Below are positions 20,890 through 29,700 of a DNA stretch of 64,000 nt, one piece after another. The stretch spans positions 3,513,001-3,577,000 of the forward strand of contig NZ_CP116346.1 of the NCBI RefSeq assembly GCF_030254645.1, given 5' to 3'. The notes below the pieces were generated by a model. The model made no database searches. It saw only the letters and a program-made list of their open reading frames with translations, and was not told the DNA's origin. The DNA comes from Paucibacter sediminis. GTDB lineage: Bacteria > Pseudomonadota > Gammaproteobacteria > Burkholderiales > Burkholderiaceae_C. A program made the translations under genes and the position numbers. Positions within the stretch are counted from its first letter, which is position 1, and every line of letters starts with the position of its first letter.

Positions 20890-22467
20890 TTATGTCTTGG
20901 GCAGGCTGTAGCAGCGTTGGATCAGGGTCTGGTAGCGGGCGCATTCCTCCTGCCAGCGCGCATCATCCCAGTGCAGCTCCGCCTGCACCAGGGCGCGCCA
21001 TTGCGGCAGCAGCGCCTGGCCGCCCTGCGGCAGCAGCAGGCCCAGGCGGGTGCGGCGCAGCAGCAGATCGTCCAGATGCGCCACGCCCTCGGCGCGGCAG
21101 GCCCAGCGCAGCTCGGCCAGGGCGATGCCGGTGTGGGCGATGGTCTGCAGCTCGCCGGCCTGCGCGCAGGCCAGCACCGCGGGCGCGCGCGCACCAAAGC
21201 GCGCCAGCCAGCGCTCGCGCAGCGCCGGGCTCAGGCCCTGCAGGGCCTGGGCCGCGCCGGGCGGCGTGGGGTCGAAGATGGCGGCGGGTGTGACCAGCCC
21301 TTGCAGTGCCGGCACATGGTTCGCGGCCTGGCGCAAGGCCAGCAGGGCGGTGGAGCGAAACGTGGTGAGCTTGCCGCCGGTGACGGTGATCAGCCCCTGC
21401 TCGTCGACGATCAGGTGTTCGCGCGGCTCCTTGGACGGCGCCACCTTCTTGCCCGAGGCCACCACCGGCCGCACGCCGGCCCAGGTGGCGCACACATCGG
21501 CGGGCTTGAGCGCCAGCGCCGGGAAGGCCAGCTGCATGGCGCCCAGCAGGTAGTCGAACTCGGGCTGCGTGATGCCGGGCTCCTGGGCCAGGTCCTCGCG
21601 GTGATCCACATCGGTGGTGCCCACCAGGGTGGCGCCCTCCCAGGGCAGGGCATAGACGGGCCGGCCATCCTCGGGGTGGTAGAAGGTGATGGCCTGGGCG
21701 ACGGGCAGGCGCCAGTCAGGGATCAGCAGGTGGCTGCCGCGCAAGGGCCGCAGCACCGGCTTGGCACCGAGGCTGCCACGCAAATCATCGGCCCATGCGC
21801 CGGTGGCGTTGATGACGCAGCCGGCCTCGACCGTGAAGCGGTTTCCGTCCAGTGCATCGACCAGGCTGGCGCCGCAGACCTTGGCGCCCTTGCGCTGCAG
21901 GCTCTCCACGGCCAGATGGTTGAGCAGCAGCGCGCCATGCGCCTCGGCCTCGGCCAGCACCCGCATCACCAGGCGGGCATCGTCCACCTGGGCGTCCAGA
22001 TAGCTCCAGCCGCCCAGCAGGCCGGCGCCCTGCAGGCCCGGCGCCGCCGCCAGCAGGGCTTGCGGCTCATGCCATTGCCGGCTGCGCTGGCCGGCCAGGC
22101 GGTCGTAAAGCGCCAGGCCCAGGCCCAGCTTGCGCCGGCCATTGGCATCGCCGCGCCGCACCGGCAGCACGAAGCGCAGCGGCGTCACCAGGCCGGGGGC
22201 GTCGCGCAGCAGCGCCTGGCGCTCGTGCAGGGCCTCGCGGGTGAGGCCGATGCGGCCCTGGGCCAGGTAGCGCAGGCCACCGTGCACCAGCTTGGAGGAG
22301 CGCGAGGAGGTGCCGCTGGCAAAGTCTCGGGCCTCCACCAGGGCCACGCGCACGCCGGCGCGCGCCGCCTCCAGCGCGATGCCGGCGCCGGCAATGCCGC
22401 CGCCCACCACCAGCAGGTCCAACGGCGCGCCGCCGCCCAGCAGGGTCAGGTCTTGTGCGCGCTTCAT
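20890..22467 (-). CDS. Glycerol-3-phosphate dehydrogenase/oxidase (GlpD family)
   Basis: This is an FAD-dependent, membrane-associated dehydrogenase of 525 residues. It is expected to oxidise sn-glycerol 3-phosphate to dihydroxyacetone phosphate and pass electrons to quinone. The Rossmann FAD motif is GGGIAGAGIALEAARAG (near 22-38), followed by the GlpD signature GTSSRSSKLVHGGLRYL. The C-terminal helical domain has the ELRWACRAEGVAHLDDLLLRRTRLG segment typical of the family. It overlaps the upstream flavoenzyme gene by 4 bp (ATGA). Since an unusual kinase and an alkyl-DHAP-synthase-like protein flank it, its true substrate may be a modified glycerol phosphate. Confidence 0.88.
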   Translation of the reverse strand: MKRAQDLTLLGGGAPLDLLVVGGGIAGAGIALEAARAGVRVALVEARDFASGTSSRSSKLVHGGLRYLAQGRIGLTREALHERQALLRDAPGLVTPLRFVLPVRRGDANGRRKLGLGLALYDRLAGQRSRQWHEPQALLAAAPGLQGAGLLGGWSYLDAQVDDARLVMRVLAEAEAHGALLLNHLAVESLQRKGAKVCGASLVDALDGNRFTVEAGCVINATGAWADDLRGSLGAKPVLRPLRGSHLLIPDWRLPVAQAITFYHPEDGRPVYALPWEGATLVGTTDVDHREDLAQEPGITQPEFDYLLGAMQLAFPALALKPADVCATWAGVRPVVASGKKVAPSKEPREHLIVDEQGLITVTGGKLTTFRSTALLALRQAANHVPALQGLVTPAAIFDPTPPGAAQALQGLSPALRERWLARFGARAPAVLACAQAGELQTIAHTGIALAELRWACRAEGVAHLDDLLLRRTRLGLLLPQGGQALLPQWRALVQAELHWDDARWQEECARYQTLIQRCYSLPKT

Positions 22468-24080
22468 CGGGGCTGAGGCGGCAGCAGGTTGCCGCTGGCC
22501 ATCACGCCCTGCGGGTCGAAATGCGCCACCAGCGCCTGCAGGCCCTGCATGCCGCGCGCGCCCTTCTCATGGGCCAGGTAGGGCGCGTGGTCCTTGCCCA
22601 CGCCATGCTGGTGGCTGATGGTGCCGCCGCTGGCGACGATGGCCTGGCTGACCGCGCCCTTGAGCGCCTGCCAGCGCGCCCAGGCGCGCTCGAAATCGGG
22701 GCCGATGCGGAACACAAAGGTCGAGTAGACGCTGGAACCCTGGGCATAGACATGCGAGAGATGGGTGTAGGCATGGCAACGCTCGCCCAGGGCCGCCAGG
22801 GCTTCGCGCCCGGCCGCCTCGATGGCCGCCATGGTGGCCGGCACGCGCGGCCAGTCCACCGCGGTTTCCATGGTGTCCACCGCATAGCCCTGGGCCCACA
22901 GCGCATTGCGCAGATAGACGCCGCGGAAGCGGTTCGCCTGCCATTTGGCACCCAGCAGCGTGCCGGTGGAAATGCCGCCATGGCGCTTGAGGATGGCGCG
23001 GGCCTGGGCCTGCATCGCCGCCACCTGGGCCTTGCTGCCGGTGAGGCCCATCATCAGCAGCACCTTGTCGCCGGCCGCGCAGCCGCGCAGCGCCAGGTAG
23101 CGCTCCAGCCAGGCAATGGCCTTGGCGTGGCCGGCCAGGCGCAGGGTGGTGAGGGTTTCGATCGGGTTCGAGAGGCGCAGCATCGACAGCCCCAGGCGTG
23201 CCTGCGCCAGCTCGCGCGCCGCCGCCTCGCCCTCGGCCCAACCGGGCAGGAACACGCCGACGAAGCGCTCGCAGGCGGGCAGGCGCTGCACGCGCACGCT
23301 GGCCTCGGTCAGCACGCCCAGCCGCCCCTCTGAGCCCAGCACCCACTCGCGCAGGTCGGGGCCGGCGGCGCTGGCCGGGAAGGTGGGGATTTCCAGCGTG
23401 CCGGTGGGCGTCTCGAGCCGGCCGCCGGCAAACATGGCCTCGATGCGACCATAACGCGCCGATTGCTGGCCCGAGCTGCGCGTGACGATCCAGCCGCCCA
23501 GGGTGGCGTATTCAAAGCTCTGCGGGTAATGACCCAGCATCCAGCCCTGGGCGCGCAATTGCGCCTCCAGGTCCGGCCCGGCCACGCCGGCCTGAAAAGT
23601 GGCCAGCTGCGAGACGGTGTCCAGCTGCAGCAGCTTGCGCAGGTGCGACAGCATCAGGGTGAGCACCGGCCTGCCACCATCCTCGGGTGGGCTCAGATGG
23701 CCCACCACGCTGGTGGCGCCGCCGCAGGGAATCACGATGGCGCCCACCGCGGCGGCCCAGTCCAGCAGCTCGCGTACCTGGGCCGAGCTCTCGGGCCAGG
23801 CCACGCCGTCGCTGACGCGGCCGATGCGGCCGAAGCGCAGGCGCAGCCAATCGCCCATGCTCTGGCCGAAGCTGGCCTGCAGGCGGTGCTCGGGCGCGCT
23901 GCTCACCAGCGGGTGCGGCGGCAGGCGCGAAGGCTGCTGTGCCACCTGGGCCAGCGCGGCTTCCAGTGAGGCGTCCTGCGGCGCCTCGGTGGCGCCGATC
24001 TGCTGGCGCAAAAAGGCCAGGGCATCGGAGTTCAGTTCGGCGTTGATGGTGTCATCGCCCCAGCCATTCCAGCGTCGCAT
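22464..24080 (-). CDS. FAD-binding oxidase of the alkyldihydroxyacetonephosphate synthase-like family
   Basis: This is a VAO/PCMH-fold flavoprotein of 538 residues. The FAD-binding half shows IVIPCGGATSVVGHL (near 110-125) and HYPQSFEYATLGGWIVTRSSGQ (near 185-205). The latter is the segment that marks alkyl-DHAP synthase (AGPS) and its bacterial relatives. The C-terminal half has YTHLSHVYAQGSS and GGTISHQHGVGKDHAPYL, again as in AGPS. AGPS makes the ether bond of ether lipids from acyl-DHAP and a fatty alcohol. Whether this bacterial protein does so is unknown; many relatives act on other 2-hydroxy substrates. It is the first gene of the minus-strand unit and couples to GlpD by ATGA overlap. 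Confidence 0.82.
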   Translation of the reverse strand: MRRWNGWGDDTINAELNSDALAFLRQQIGATEAPQDASLEAALAQVAQQPSRLPPHPLVSSAPEHRLQASFGQSMGDWLRLRFGRIGRVSDGVAWPESSAQVRELLDWAAAVGAIVIPCGGATSVVGHLSPPEDGGRPVLTLMLSHLRKLLQLDTVSQLATFQAGVAGPDLEAQLRAQGWMLGHYPQSFEYATLGGWIVTRSSGQQSARYGRIEAMFAGGRLETPTGTLEIPTFPASAAGPDLREWVLGSEGRLGVLTEASVRVQRLPACERFVGVFLPGWAEGEAAARELAQARLGLSMLRLSNPIETLTTLRLAGHAKAIAWLERYLALRGCAAGDKVLLMMGLTGSKAQVAAMQAQARAILKRHGGISTGTLLGAKWQANRFRGVYLRNALWAQGYAVDTMETAVDWPRVPATMAAIEAAGREALAALGERCHAYTHLSHVYAQGSSVYSTFVFRIGPDFERAWARWQALKGAVSQAIVASGGTISHQHGVGKDHAPYLAHEKGARGMQGLQALVAHFDPQGVMASGNLLPPQPR

Positions 24081-24216
24081 GCTTGTCCCTTCTCACTCTT
24101 GGATCTGCGCAGCCGCCAGCATAGGGACTTGCGCCGCGCCTGGCTTGCTTCTTGATGCCACGGCGCTTGCGCGATGGCGCCACGATGCGAAACTCCCCAC
24201 ACACCGGAGCCTTGCC

Positions 24217-24762
24217 ATGCCACAGGAAGCCCTTTCGACGCCGCCCAGGCCCAGCGATTTCCCCGCCGAGGGCGGCTGCGATTGCCGCGCCGTGCGCTAC
24301 CGGCTCACGAGCGCGCCGATGTTCGTGCATTGCTGTCATTGCCGCTGGTGCCAGCGCGAGACCGGCTCGGCCTTTGCGCTCAACGCCATCATCGAGGCCG
24401 ACCGGGTGCAGACCCTGGGCCTGGACCCCGAGCTGGTGAACACGCCCTCGGCCAGCGGCGCGGGCCAGCTGATCGCGCGCTGCCCGCATTGCAGGATCGC
24501 GCTGTGGAGCAATTACGGCGGCGCCGGGCCAGCGCTGCGCTTCGTGCGCGTGGGCACGCTCGACCAGCCCGATCTGCTGGCCCCCGATGTGCACATCTTC
24601 ACCGCCAGCAAGCAGCCCTGGGTGCAGCTTTCGGGCGCGGTGCCGGCCTGCGAGGAATACTACGAGCGCGAGCGGCTGTGGCCGGCCGCGAGCCTGGCCA
24701 GGCGTGCCGCCCTGCAGCCGCTGATCGAGGCCTACCAGGCGGCGCTGCGCCGCGGCCGCTAG
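24217..24762 (+). CDS. GFA (glutathione-dependent formaldehyde-activating) family protein
   Basis: This is a cytoplasmic zinc-binding protein of 181 residues with a GFA/CENP-V fold. The metal ligands are visible as CDC near residue 24 (GGCDCRAVRY), CHCRWC near 45 (VHCCHCRWCQRETGS) and CPHC near 90 (RCPHCRIALWS). Despite the family name, most members have no proven role in formaldehyde metabolism. I chose the ATG at 24217, which has GGAG eight bases upstream. The longer open frame that runs back over the opposite-strand flavoenzyme gene is not credible. Confidence 0.87.
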   Translation: MPQEALSTPPRPSDFPAEGGCDCRAVRYRLTSAPMFVHCCHCRWCQRETGSAFALNAIIEADRVQTLGLDPELVNTPSASGAGQLIARCPHCRIALWSNYGGAGPALRFVRVGTLDQPDLLAPDVHIFTASKQPWVQLSGAVPACEEYYERERLWPAASLARRAALQPLIEAYQAALRRGR

Positions 24763-24813
24763 CTGGCGGCGGCCTCGGCATCACCCGATCTTCAATTTCC
24801 GGAGTCTCCAACC

Positions 24814-25029
24814 ATGCGCGCTGCCCTCAGCATCCTCGGCCTCGTGATCGCCTTTGCCGTCGTCATGTTCGTGATGAAGAAGCAGGTGCAGCAACTGCCC
24901 AAGCCCGCATCGGCGGCCAGCGCAGCGGCGGCGCAGCCGCAGGCCCTGCCCAATCCGCAGGCGGTGGGCCAACAAGTGCAAAGCGCGCTGGAGCTGGGGG
25001 CTCAGCGCGCTTCGGATGCCAACCCCTGA
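24814..25029 (+). CDS. Small single-pass membrane protein, function unknown
   Basis: This is a 71-residue protein with one N-terminal membrane helix (about 3-20, LSILGLVIAFAVVMFVM), a short basic stretch, and an Ala/Gln/Pro-rich tail. GGAG lies upstream of the ATG at good spacing, supporting translation. It follows the GFA gene by about 50 bp. A small hairpin (AACCCC / GGGGTT, 25021-25036) overlaps its stop codon. I do not recognise a family. Confidence 0.65.
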   Translation: MRAALSILGLVIAFAVVMFVMKKQVQQLPKPASAASAAAAQPQALPNPQAVGQQVQSALELGAQRASDANP

Positions 25030-25049
25030 GGGGGTTCGGCAGGTGTGGC

Positions 25050-26858
25050 TTAGATTGCCTCGGTACGCAGCAGCAGCCAGTCCAGCGCCGCGCCGCTCAC
25101 CAGCGGCTGCAGGCGGCGGCGCACCTCGGCGTGGTACTGGTTCAGCCAGGCGATCTCTTCCGCGTTGAGCAGCTCGCGCGCGATGCAGCGCGTGTCGATC
25201 GGGCACAGGGTGAGCGTTTCGAAGGCCAGCATCTCGCCGAACGCGCCCTGTTCGGGGGTATCCAGCGCCACGTTCAGCACCAGGTTCTCGATGCGCACGC
25301 CCCATTGCCCCGGCCGGTAGAGGCCGGGTTCGATCGAGGTGATCATGCCGGGCTCCATCGCCATATTGGCGTCGGGCACCGCCTTGGAGATGCTTTGCGG
25401 GCCCTCGTGCACATTCATGAAGTAGCCCACGCCATGGCCGGTGCCATGGCCGTAGTCCAGGCCATGGGCCCACATCGGCGCGCGCGCGATCGCATCCAGC
25501 ATGGGGCTCAGCGTGCCGCGCGGGAAGCAGGTGCGCGAGAGCGCGATCGTGCCCTTGAGCACCAGGGTGTAATCGCGCTGATGGGCGGGCGTGATGCTGC
25601 CGATCTTCCAGACGCGCGTGATGTCGGTGGTGCCGCCCAGGTACTGGCCGCCCGAGTCGATCAGCAGCAGGCCGTCGCCTTCGATCACCGCATGCGAGGC
25701 CTCGGTGGCGCGGTAATGCGGCAGGGCGCCATTGGCATTGAAGCCGGCGATGGTGGAGAAGCTCAGGCCCTTGAAGCCGGGGCGCTTTGCGCGCGCGGCG
25801 CTGAGCTGTTCGTCGATGGTGAGTTCGGTGATGCGTTCCTTGCCCAGCGCGGCCTCGAACCAGGCATAGAACTCGCACATGGCCGCGCCGTCCTGCTCCA
25901 TGGCCTCGCGCACGAACCGGGCCTCGGCCTCGGTCTTGCGGCTCTTGGCCAGGGTGCTGGGGTTGATCGCCTCGATCACGCGCGCGCCGGCCGCAACCGC
26001 CTCGCGCAGGCCCAGGGTGACGCGGCGCGGGTCCATCAGCACGGTGGCGCCGGCGGGCAGGGCGGCCAGGGCGGCGGGCGCCTGGGCATAGTCGGCCAGG
26101 CTCACGCCGTCCTTGGCCAGCGTGGCCCGCAGGGCGGCATCGATCTTGCCGGGGGCGACGAACAGGGTCAGCCCGGCGGCGTCCAGCAGCGCGTGGGCGA
26201 TGAACACCGGGTTGTAGGAGACATCGGCACCACGGAGGTTCAGCAGCCAGGCCACGTCGTCGACGCTGGAGATGAAATGGTGGCTGGCGCCATGGCGGGC
26301 CATGGCGGCGCGCAGCTGGGCCAGCTTGTCTGCACGCGTGGCGGTGGCTTGCGGCGGCAGGTGCTCGTAGACCGGCGCGCCGGGCAGGCCGGGCCGGCCC
26401 TCCCAGATCCGCTCGATCAGGTCGAGCTCGGTGCGCAGCGTGATGCCGGCCTTGAGCATGGCGGCACGCAGCTGCTGCGCCAGCGCCAGGCCCAGCACCT
26501 GGCCGTCCACGGCCAGGCTCTCGCCGCGCTTGAGCTGCTCGGCGATCCAGTCGATGAAATGGGTGGCGGCGGCGCTGTTGACCTTGAAGAGCTCGATGCC
26601 GGTGCCGGCCAGCTCGGCCTCGGCCTGGGTCCAGTAGCGGCTGTCGGCGAACAGCACGGCGCGGTCCAGGCCGATCACCAGGGTGGCCACCGAGCCGGTG
26701 AAGCCCGACAACCATTGGCGCGCCTGCCAGCGCTCGGGCAGGTATTCGGAGAGATGCGGGTCGGCGCTGGGCACCAAGCAGGCATGCACGCCCGCGTTCT
26801 TCATGGCATCGCGCAGGGCGGCGACGCGCAGGGTGATGGTGTGGGTGCGGGTGTCCAT
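25050..26858 (-). CDS. Aminopeptidase P family metallopeptidase (M24B)
   Basis: This is a Xaa-Pro aminopeptidase-like enzyme of about 602 residues that removes N-terminal residues preceding proline. It has two creatinase-like N-terminal domains (about 1-300) and a pita-bread M24 catalytic domain. All five metal-ligand regions are visible: Asp in LLLIDSGGQYL, Asp in GTTDITRVW, His in GTGHGVGYFMNVHEG, Glu in TSIEPGLYRPG and Glu in VRIENLVLNV. A C-terminal M24_C domain ends the protein. The ATG at 26858 is chosen because GGAG lies about 10 bases upstream and the family usually starts there; the ATG at 26885 is an alternative. Confidence 0.92.
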   Translation of the reverse strand: MDTRTHTITLRVAALRDAMKNAGVHACLVPSADPHLSEYLPERWQARQWLSGFTGSVATLVIGLDRAVLFADSRYWTQAEAELAGTGIELFKVNSAAATHFIDWIAEQLKRGESLAVDGQVLGLALAQQLRAAMLKAGITLRTELDLIERIWEGRPGLPGAPVYEHLPPQATATRADKLAQLRAAMARHGASHHFISSVDDVAWLLNLRGADVSYNPVFIAHALLDAAGLTLFVAPGKIDAALRATLAKDGVSLADYAQAPAALAALPAGATVLMDPRRVTLGLREAVAAGARVIEAINPSTLAKSRKTEAEARFVREAMEQDGAAMCEFYAWFEAALGKERITELTIDEQLSAARAKRPGFKGLSFSTIAGFNANGALPHYRATEASHAVIEGDGLLLIDSGGQYLGGTTDITRVWKIGSITPAHQRDYTLVLKGTIALSRTCFPRGTLSPMLDAIARAPMWAHGLDYGHGTGHGVGYFMNVHEGPQSISKAVPDANMAMEPGMITSIEPGLYRPGQWGVRIENLVLNVALDTPEQGAFGEMLAFETLTLCPIDTRCIARELLNAEEIAWLNQYHAEVRRRLQPLVSGAALDWLLLRTEAI

Positions 26859-27018
26859 GGCTTGCTTGTCTGCTCCGTGGGCCATGCGTCAGGCCTGATG
26901 GGCATGCGCCGGCCCTGTCATTGAAGGGTGGCGCGAATTGTAGGCGGCGAGCCCCATGCCGCGCCGTCCCGAGGGTCATGGCCGCCGCGGCCGCCTTTTT
27001 GGAGGAGGCCGCGAAGGC

Positions 27019-28758
27019 TCAGGGCGCAAAGCGCAGCCAGCCATCGACGCCGCTGTCGAAATCGAACTGCCACCATTCGTCGCCGCCGCTGAACACCGGG
27101 CCGGCCGTGACGCCGCCCCAGGCGCCCTTGCCCTGACTGCCGATGACATTGCCACCGACGCTGGCGTAGACGGTGGTCTTGCCGCTGAGCTTGACGCGCT
27201 GCCCCAGGCTGAAGCGCCAGGTGGTGGCCGTGGCCGTGCTGCTGAGGGCGGAGGCGTTGCCCGCAGCGTCAAGGGCCTGCACCTGGTAGTTGTAGGTGGT
27301 ACGCGCGCTCAGCCCGGTATCCCGGAAGCTGATGGCGCTGCTGCTGCCCACCACACCGCCATTGCGCAGCACACGATAGCCGCTGACGCCGACGTTGTCG
27401 GTGGCAGCGATCCAGACCAGCTGCACGCCGCTGGCCGAATCCGCGCTCGCGCTCAGCGAGCTAGGGGTGCTGGGCGGATTGGTGTCGCTCGTGCCAACGG
27501 CCTGCTCATAGGCGCCGAGATCCGGGGCCGAGCCCTGGTAGCTCAGACCCACATTGACACCCGCGTCCACCAGGTCACTGCCGGCCGCCAGGCGCAGGAA
27601 GCCCGAGGTCGGGAGACTGCCATCGGCGGCACGCGCAGCCGTGGCGCTGCTGGCAACAAGGCTCTGGAAGTCGGCCGCGTTCACGCTCACCGGCAGGGTC
27701 CAGCTGTTGTGATCCACCACCGAGCCGGCCGCGCCACAGCACACCGAAACGCCAAGCGCACCCGCGTACGCCAAGTTGTTGCGCAGCACATGGGCGGTGG
27801 TCCAGAACGCATAGTCGTAGCGGCCATTGGCATAGGCCGTGTTGCTGTGCAGGGTCAGCGGCTGGGTCGCGTCGTTCTCGTCAAACCCCTTGTTGCGATT
27901 GCCCCAGGAGACATTGAAACGCAGCGTGTGCCCGCCCGAACTGCCGCTGGTATTGGCGCGGCGCCCGCCCAGCTTGAAGCCGTTGCCGTCCCCGATGCTG
28001 GCCGTTCCGTTCTCCAGGTAGCCGTTCTCGAAGGCCCAGTTGCCTTCCAGCGTCAAGGGCGCGGCCAGACTGTTGTCGAAGATGTTGAAGAAGTCGAAGC
28101 CGTCGTCCGAATTGCGCCAGGCGCGGTTGCCCCGCAACACATTGCCGGCGCCGGTGGTGCTGACCTGGAAGCCGTCGGCATTGCTGTCCTGCAGGTCGCG
28201 GTTGTGGTGCGAATCGTTGTTGAGCAGCAGGTTGTCCGCCGAGCTGCCGTACAGGCTGATGCCCTTGCCCTCCCACTGCGCCAGCCGACCGTTGTGGTGC
28301 ACGTCCAGGCCTTCGATCAGGTTGTGATGCGAGGCTCCGAGGATCACGAGGCCGCCCATCGGCCCGTTCGTGATCTCCAGTCCCTTCAGGTGCACCCAGG
28401 AGGCGTTGTTCAGCACCAGAGGCCAGCCGCTGTAGTAGCCGGTGCTGCTCATCGCAGCGGCGTCCAGCACCGGACGCTCGCGGGGATAGGCGTGGATTTT
28501 CAGCAGATTGCCGCTGGCCCCGCTCTTGCTGACGTTGATGCTGCTGCTCAGGCCGTAATTGCCGCCACGCAGGTAGACCGTGTCGCCCGCTCCGGCCAGG
28601 GTGAGGGCCTTGCCGAGCGTGGCGAGCGGCGCGCTCAAGGTACCCGGATTGCTGTCGCTGCCGTTCGGCGCCACGATGTACTCGGCCGCATGCGCGGCGG
28701 GGCTGAGGACGAGCAGCAGGGCCGTGAGGCCGCTGAAGACGGCTTGGTGCTTGGTCAT
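27019..28758 (-). CDS. Secreted right-handed beta-helix protein (PL9-like) with FN3 and SH3-like C-terminal domains
   Basis: This is an exported protein of 579 residues. A signal peptide covers about 1-24 (cut after AHA). A parallel beta-helix follows (about 25-390), whose coils carry repeated N-x-x-N-x-A/S-x-x-N patterns (LLLNNDSHHNRDLQDSNADGF, AWRNSDDGFDFF). These match pectate-lyase family PL9 and DUF1565-type proteins, so a polysaccharide lyase role is plausible; the ADGF and NSDDGFDFF segments correspond to the PL9 active-site coils. A fibronectin type III domain lies near 410-500. The C-terminal 70 residues resemble an SH3-like domain (GQRVKLSGKTTVYA, WWQFDF). The substrate is not deducible. 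Confidence 0.8.
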   Translation of the reverse strand: MTKHQAVFSGLTALLLVLSPAAHAAEYIVAPNGSDSNPGTLSAPLATLGKALTLAGAGDTVYLRGGNYGLSSSINVSKSGASGNLLKIHAYPRERPVLDAAAMSSTGYYSGWPLVLNNASWVHLKGLEITNGPMGGLVILGASHHNLIEGLDVHHNGRLAQWEGKGISLYGSSADNLLLNNDSHHNRDLQDSNADGFQVSTTGAGNVLRGNRAWRNSDDGFDFFNIFDNSLAAPLTLEGNWAFENGYLENGTASIGDGNGFKLGGRRANTSGSSGGHTLRFNVSWGNRNKGFDENDATQPLTLHSNTAYANGRYDYAFWTTAHVLRNNLAYAGALGVSVCCGAAGSVVDHNSWTLPVSVNAADFQSLVASSATAARAADGSLPTSGFLRLAAGSDLVDAGVNVGLSYQGSAPDLGAYEQAVGTSDTNPPSTPSSLSASADSASGVQLVWIAATDNVGVSGYRVLRNGGVVGSSSAISFRDTGLSARTTYNYQVQALDAAGNASALSSTATATTWRFSLGQRVKLSGKTTVYASVGGNVIGSQGKGAWGGVTAGPVFSGGDEWWQFDFDSGVDGWLRFAP

Positions 28759-28848
28759 GGGGCGGAGCCTGGTGGCTTGGTTGATCGAGTCGCGATTATT
28801 GGGGTTTGTTCGCGCCGGCCCTCGCCTGCCGGCGTGGCGGTTCCGTAC

Positions 28849-29700
28849 TCACAGCTCCGTGCGCACCGCCCACAGTTCCGGGAACAGCACCACGTCCAGC
28901 ATCTTGCGCAGATAGCCCACGCCCGAGGTGCCGCCGGTGCCGCGCTTGAAGCCGATCACGCGCTCCACCGTGGTGACATGGCGGAAGCGCCAGAGCCGGA
29001 AGGCGTCTTCCAGGTCCACCAGCTCTTCGGCCATCTGGTAGAGATCCCAATGCGCTTGCGGGTCGCGGTAGACCTGCAGCCAGGCCTGCTTGACGCCCTC
29101 GCTGGCGGCATAGGGCTCGGTCCAGTCGCGCTGCAGATGGCTGGCGGGCACGGCGATGCCGCGCTTGGCCAGCAGCTGCAGCACCACGTCGTAGAGCGAG
29201 GGCGCCTGGTAGGCGGCCTGCACCTGGTTCAGCAGATCCGGCCGGTGCGCATGCGGCTTGAGCATGGCTGAATTCTTGTTGCCGAGCATGAACTCGATCT
29301 CGCGGTACTGCCAGCTCTGGAAGCCGCTGCTGTTGGAGAGGTAGGGCCGGATGGCGGTGTACTCGGGCGGCGTCATGGTGGCCAGCACGTCCCAGGCGTG
29401 CACCAGCTGCTCCATGATGCGCGAGACGCGCGCCAGCATCTTGAAGGCCTCGGGCAGGCGCTCCTCGGCCACGCAGGCCACGGCGGCGTGCAGCTCGTGC
29501 AGCATCAGCTTCATCCACAGCTCCGAGGTCTGGTGCTGCACGATGAAGAGCATCTCGTTGTGTTCGGGCGAGAGCGGATGCTGGGCGGTCAGCACCTGGT
29601 CGAGCTTGAGGTAGTCGCCGTAGCTCATGTCCTTGGAGAAGTCGAGCTGGGCGCCCTCGTCCTTGACGATGGCTTCGGTGGAGTGGTGCGGGCAGCTCAT
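28849..29700 (-). CDS. kynA: Tryptophan 2,3-dioxygenase
   Basis: This haem enzyme opens the indole ring of L-tryptophan to give N-formylkynurenine. The 283-residue protein is full length. Family segments are [13 protein letters not shown], the substrate-pocket stretch [19 protein letters not shown], and the haem-ligand region [21 protein letters not shown]. The start at 29700 lies in the ATGA overlap with kynU, so translation is coupled. It is the last gene of the minus-strand kynB-kynU-kynA operon. Confidence 0.96.
   Translation of the reverse strand: MSCPHHSTEAIVKDEGAQLDFSKDMSYGDYLKLDQVLTAQHPLSPEHNEMLFIVQHQTSELWMKLMLHELHAAVACVAEERLPEAFKMLARVSRIMEQLVHAWDVLATMTPPEYTAIRPYLSNSSGFQSWQYREIEFMLGNKNSAMLKPHAHRPDLLNQVQAAYQAPSLYDVVLQLLAKRGIAVPASHLQRDWTEPYAASEGVKQAWLQVYRDPQAHWDLYQMAEELVDLEDAFRLWRFRHVTTVERVIGFKRGTGGTSGVGYLRKMLDVVLFPELWAVRTEL

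Noticed and set aside
23599-24216. Long N-terminal extension of the GFA-family protein
   Set aside because: It would run over the opposite-strand flavoenzyme gene. The family N-terminus and a Shine-Dalgarno support the ATG at 24217.
25021-25036. Hairpin AACCCC/GGGGTT at the stop of the small membrane protein
   Set aside because: The stem is only 6 bp and has no T tract, so I do not call it a terminator.
26985-27000. G/C-rich inverted repeat followed by TTTTT on the plus strand
   Set aside because: Both flanking genes are on the minus strand, so a plus-strand terminator has no gene to serve. It may be chance in GC-rich DNA.
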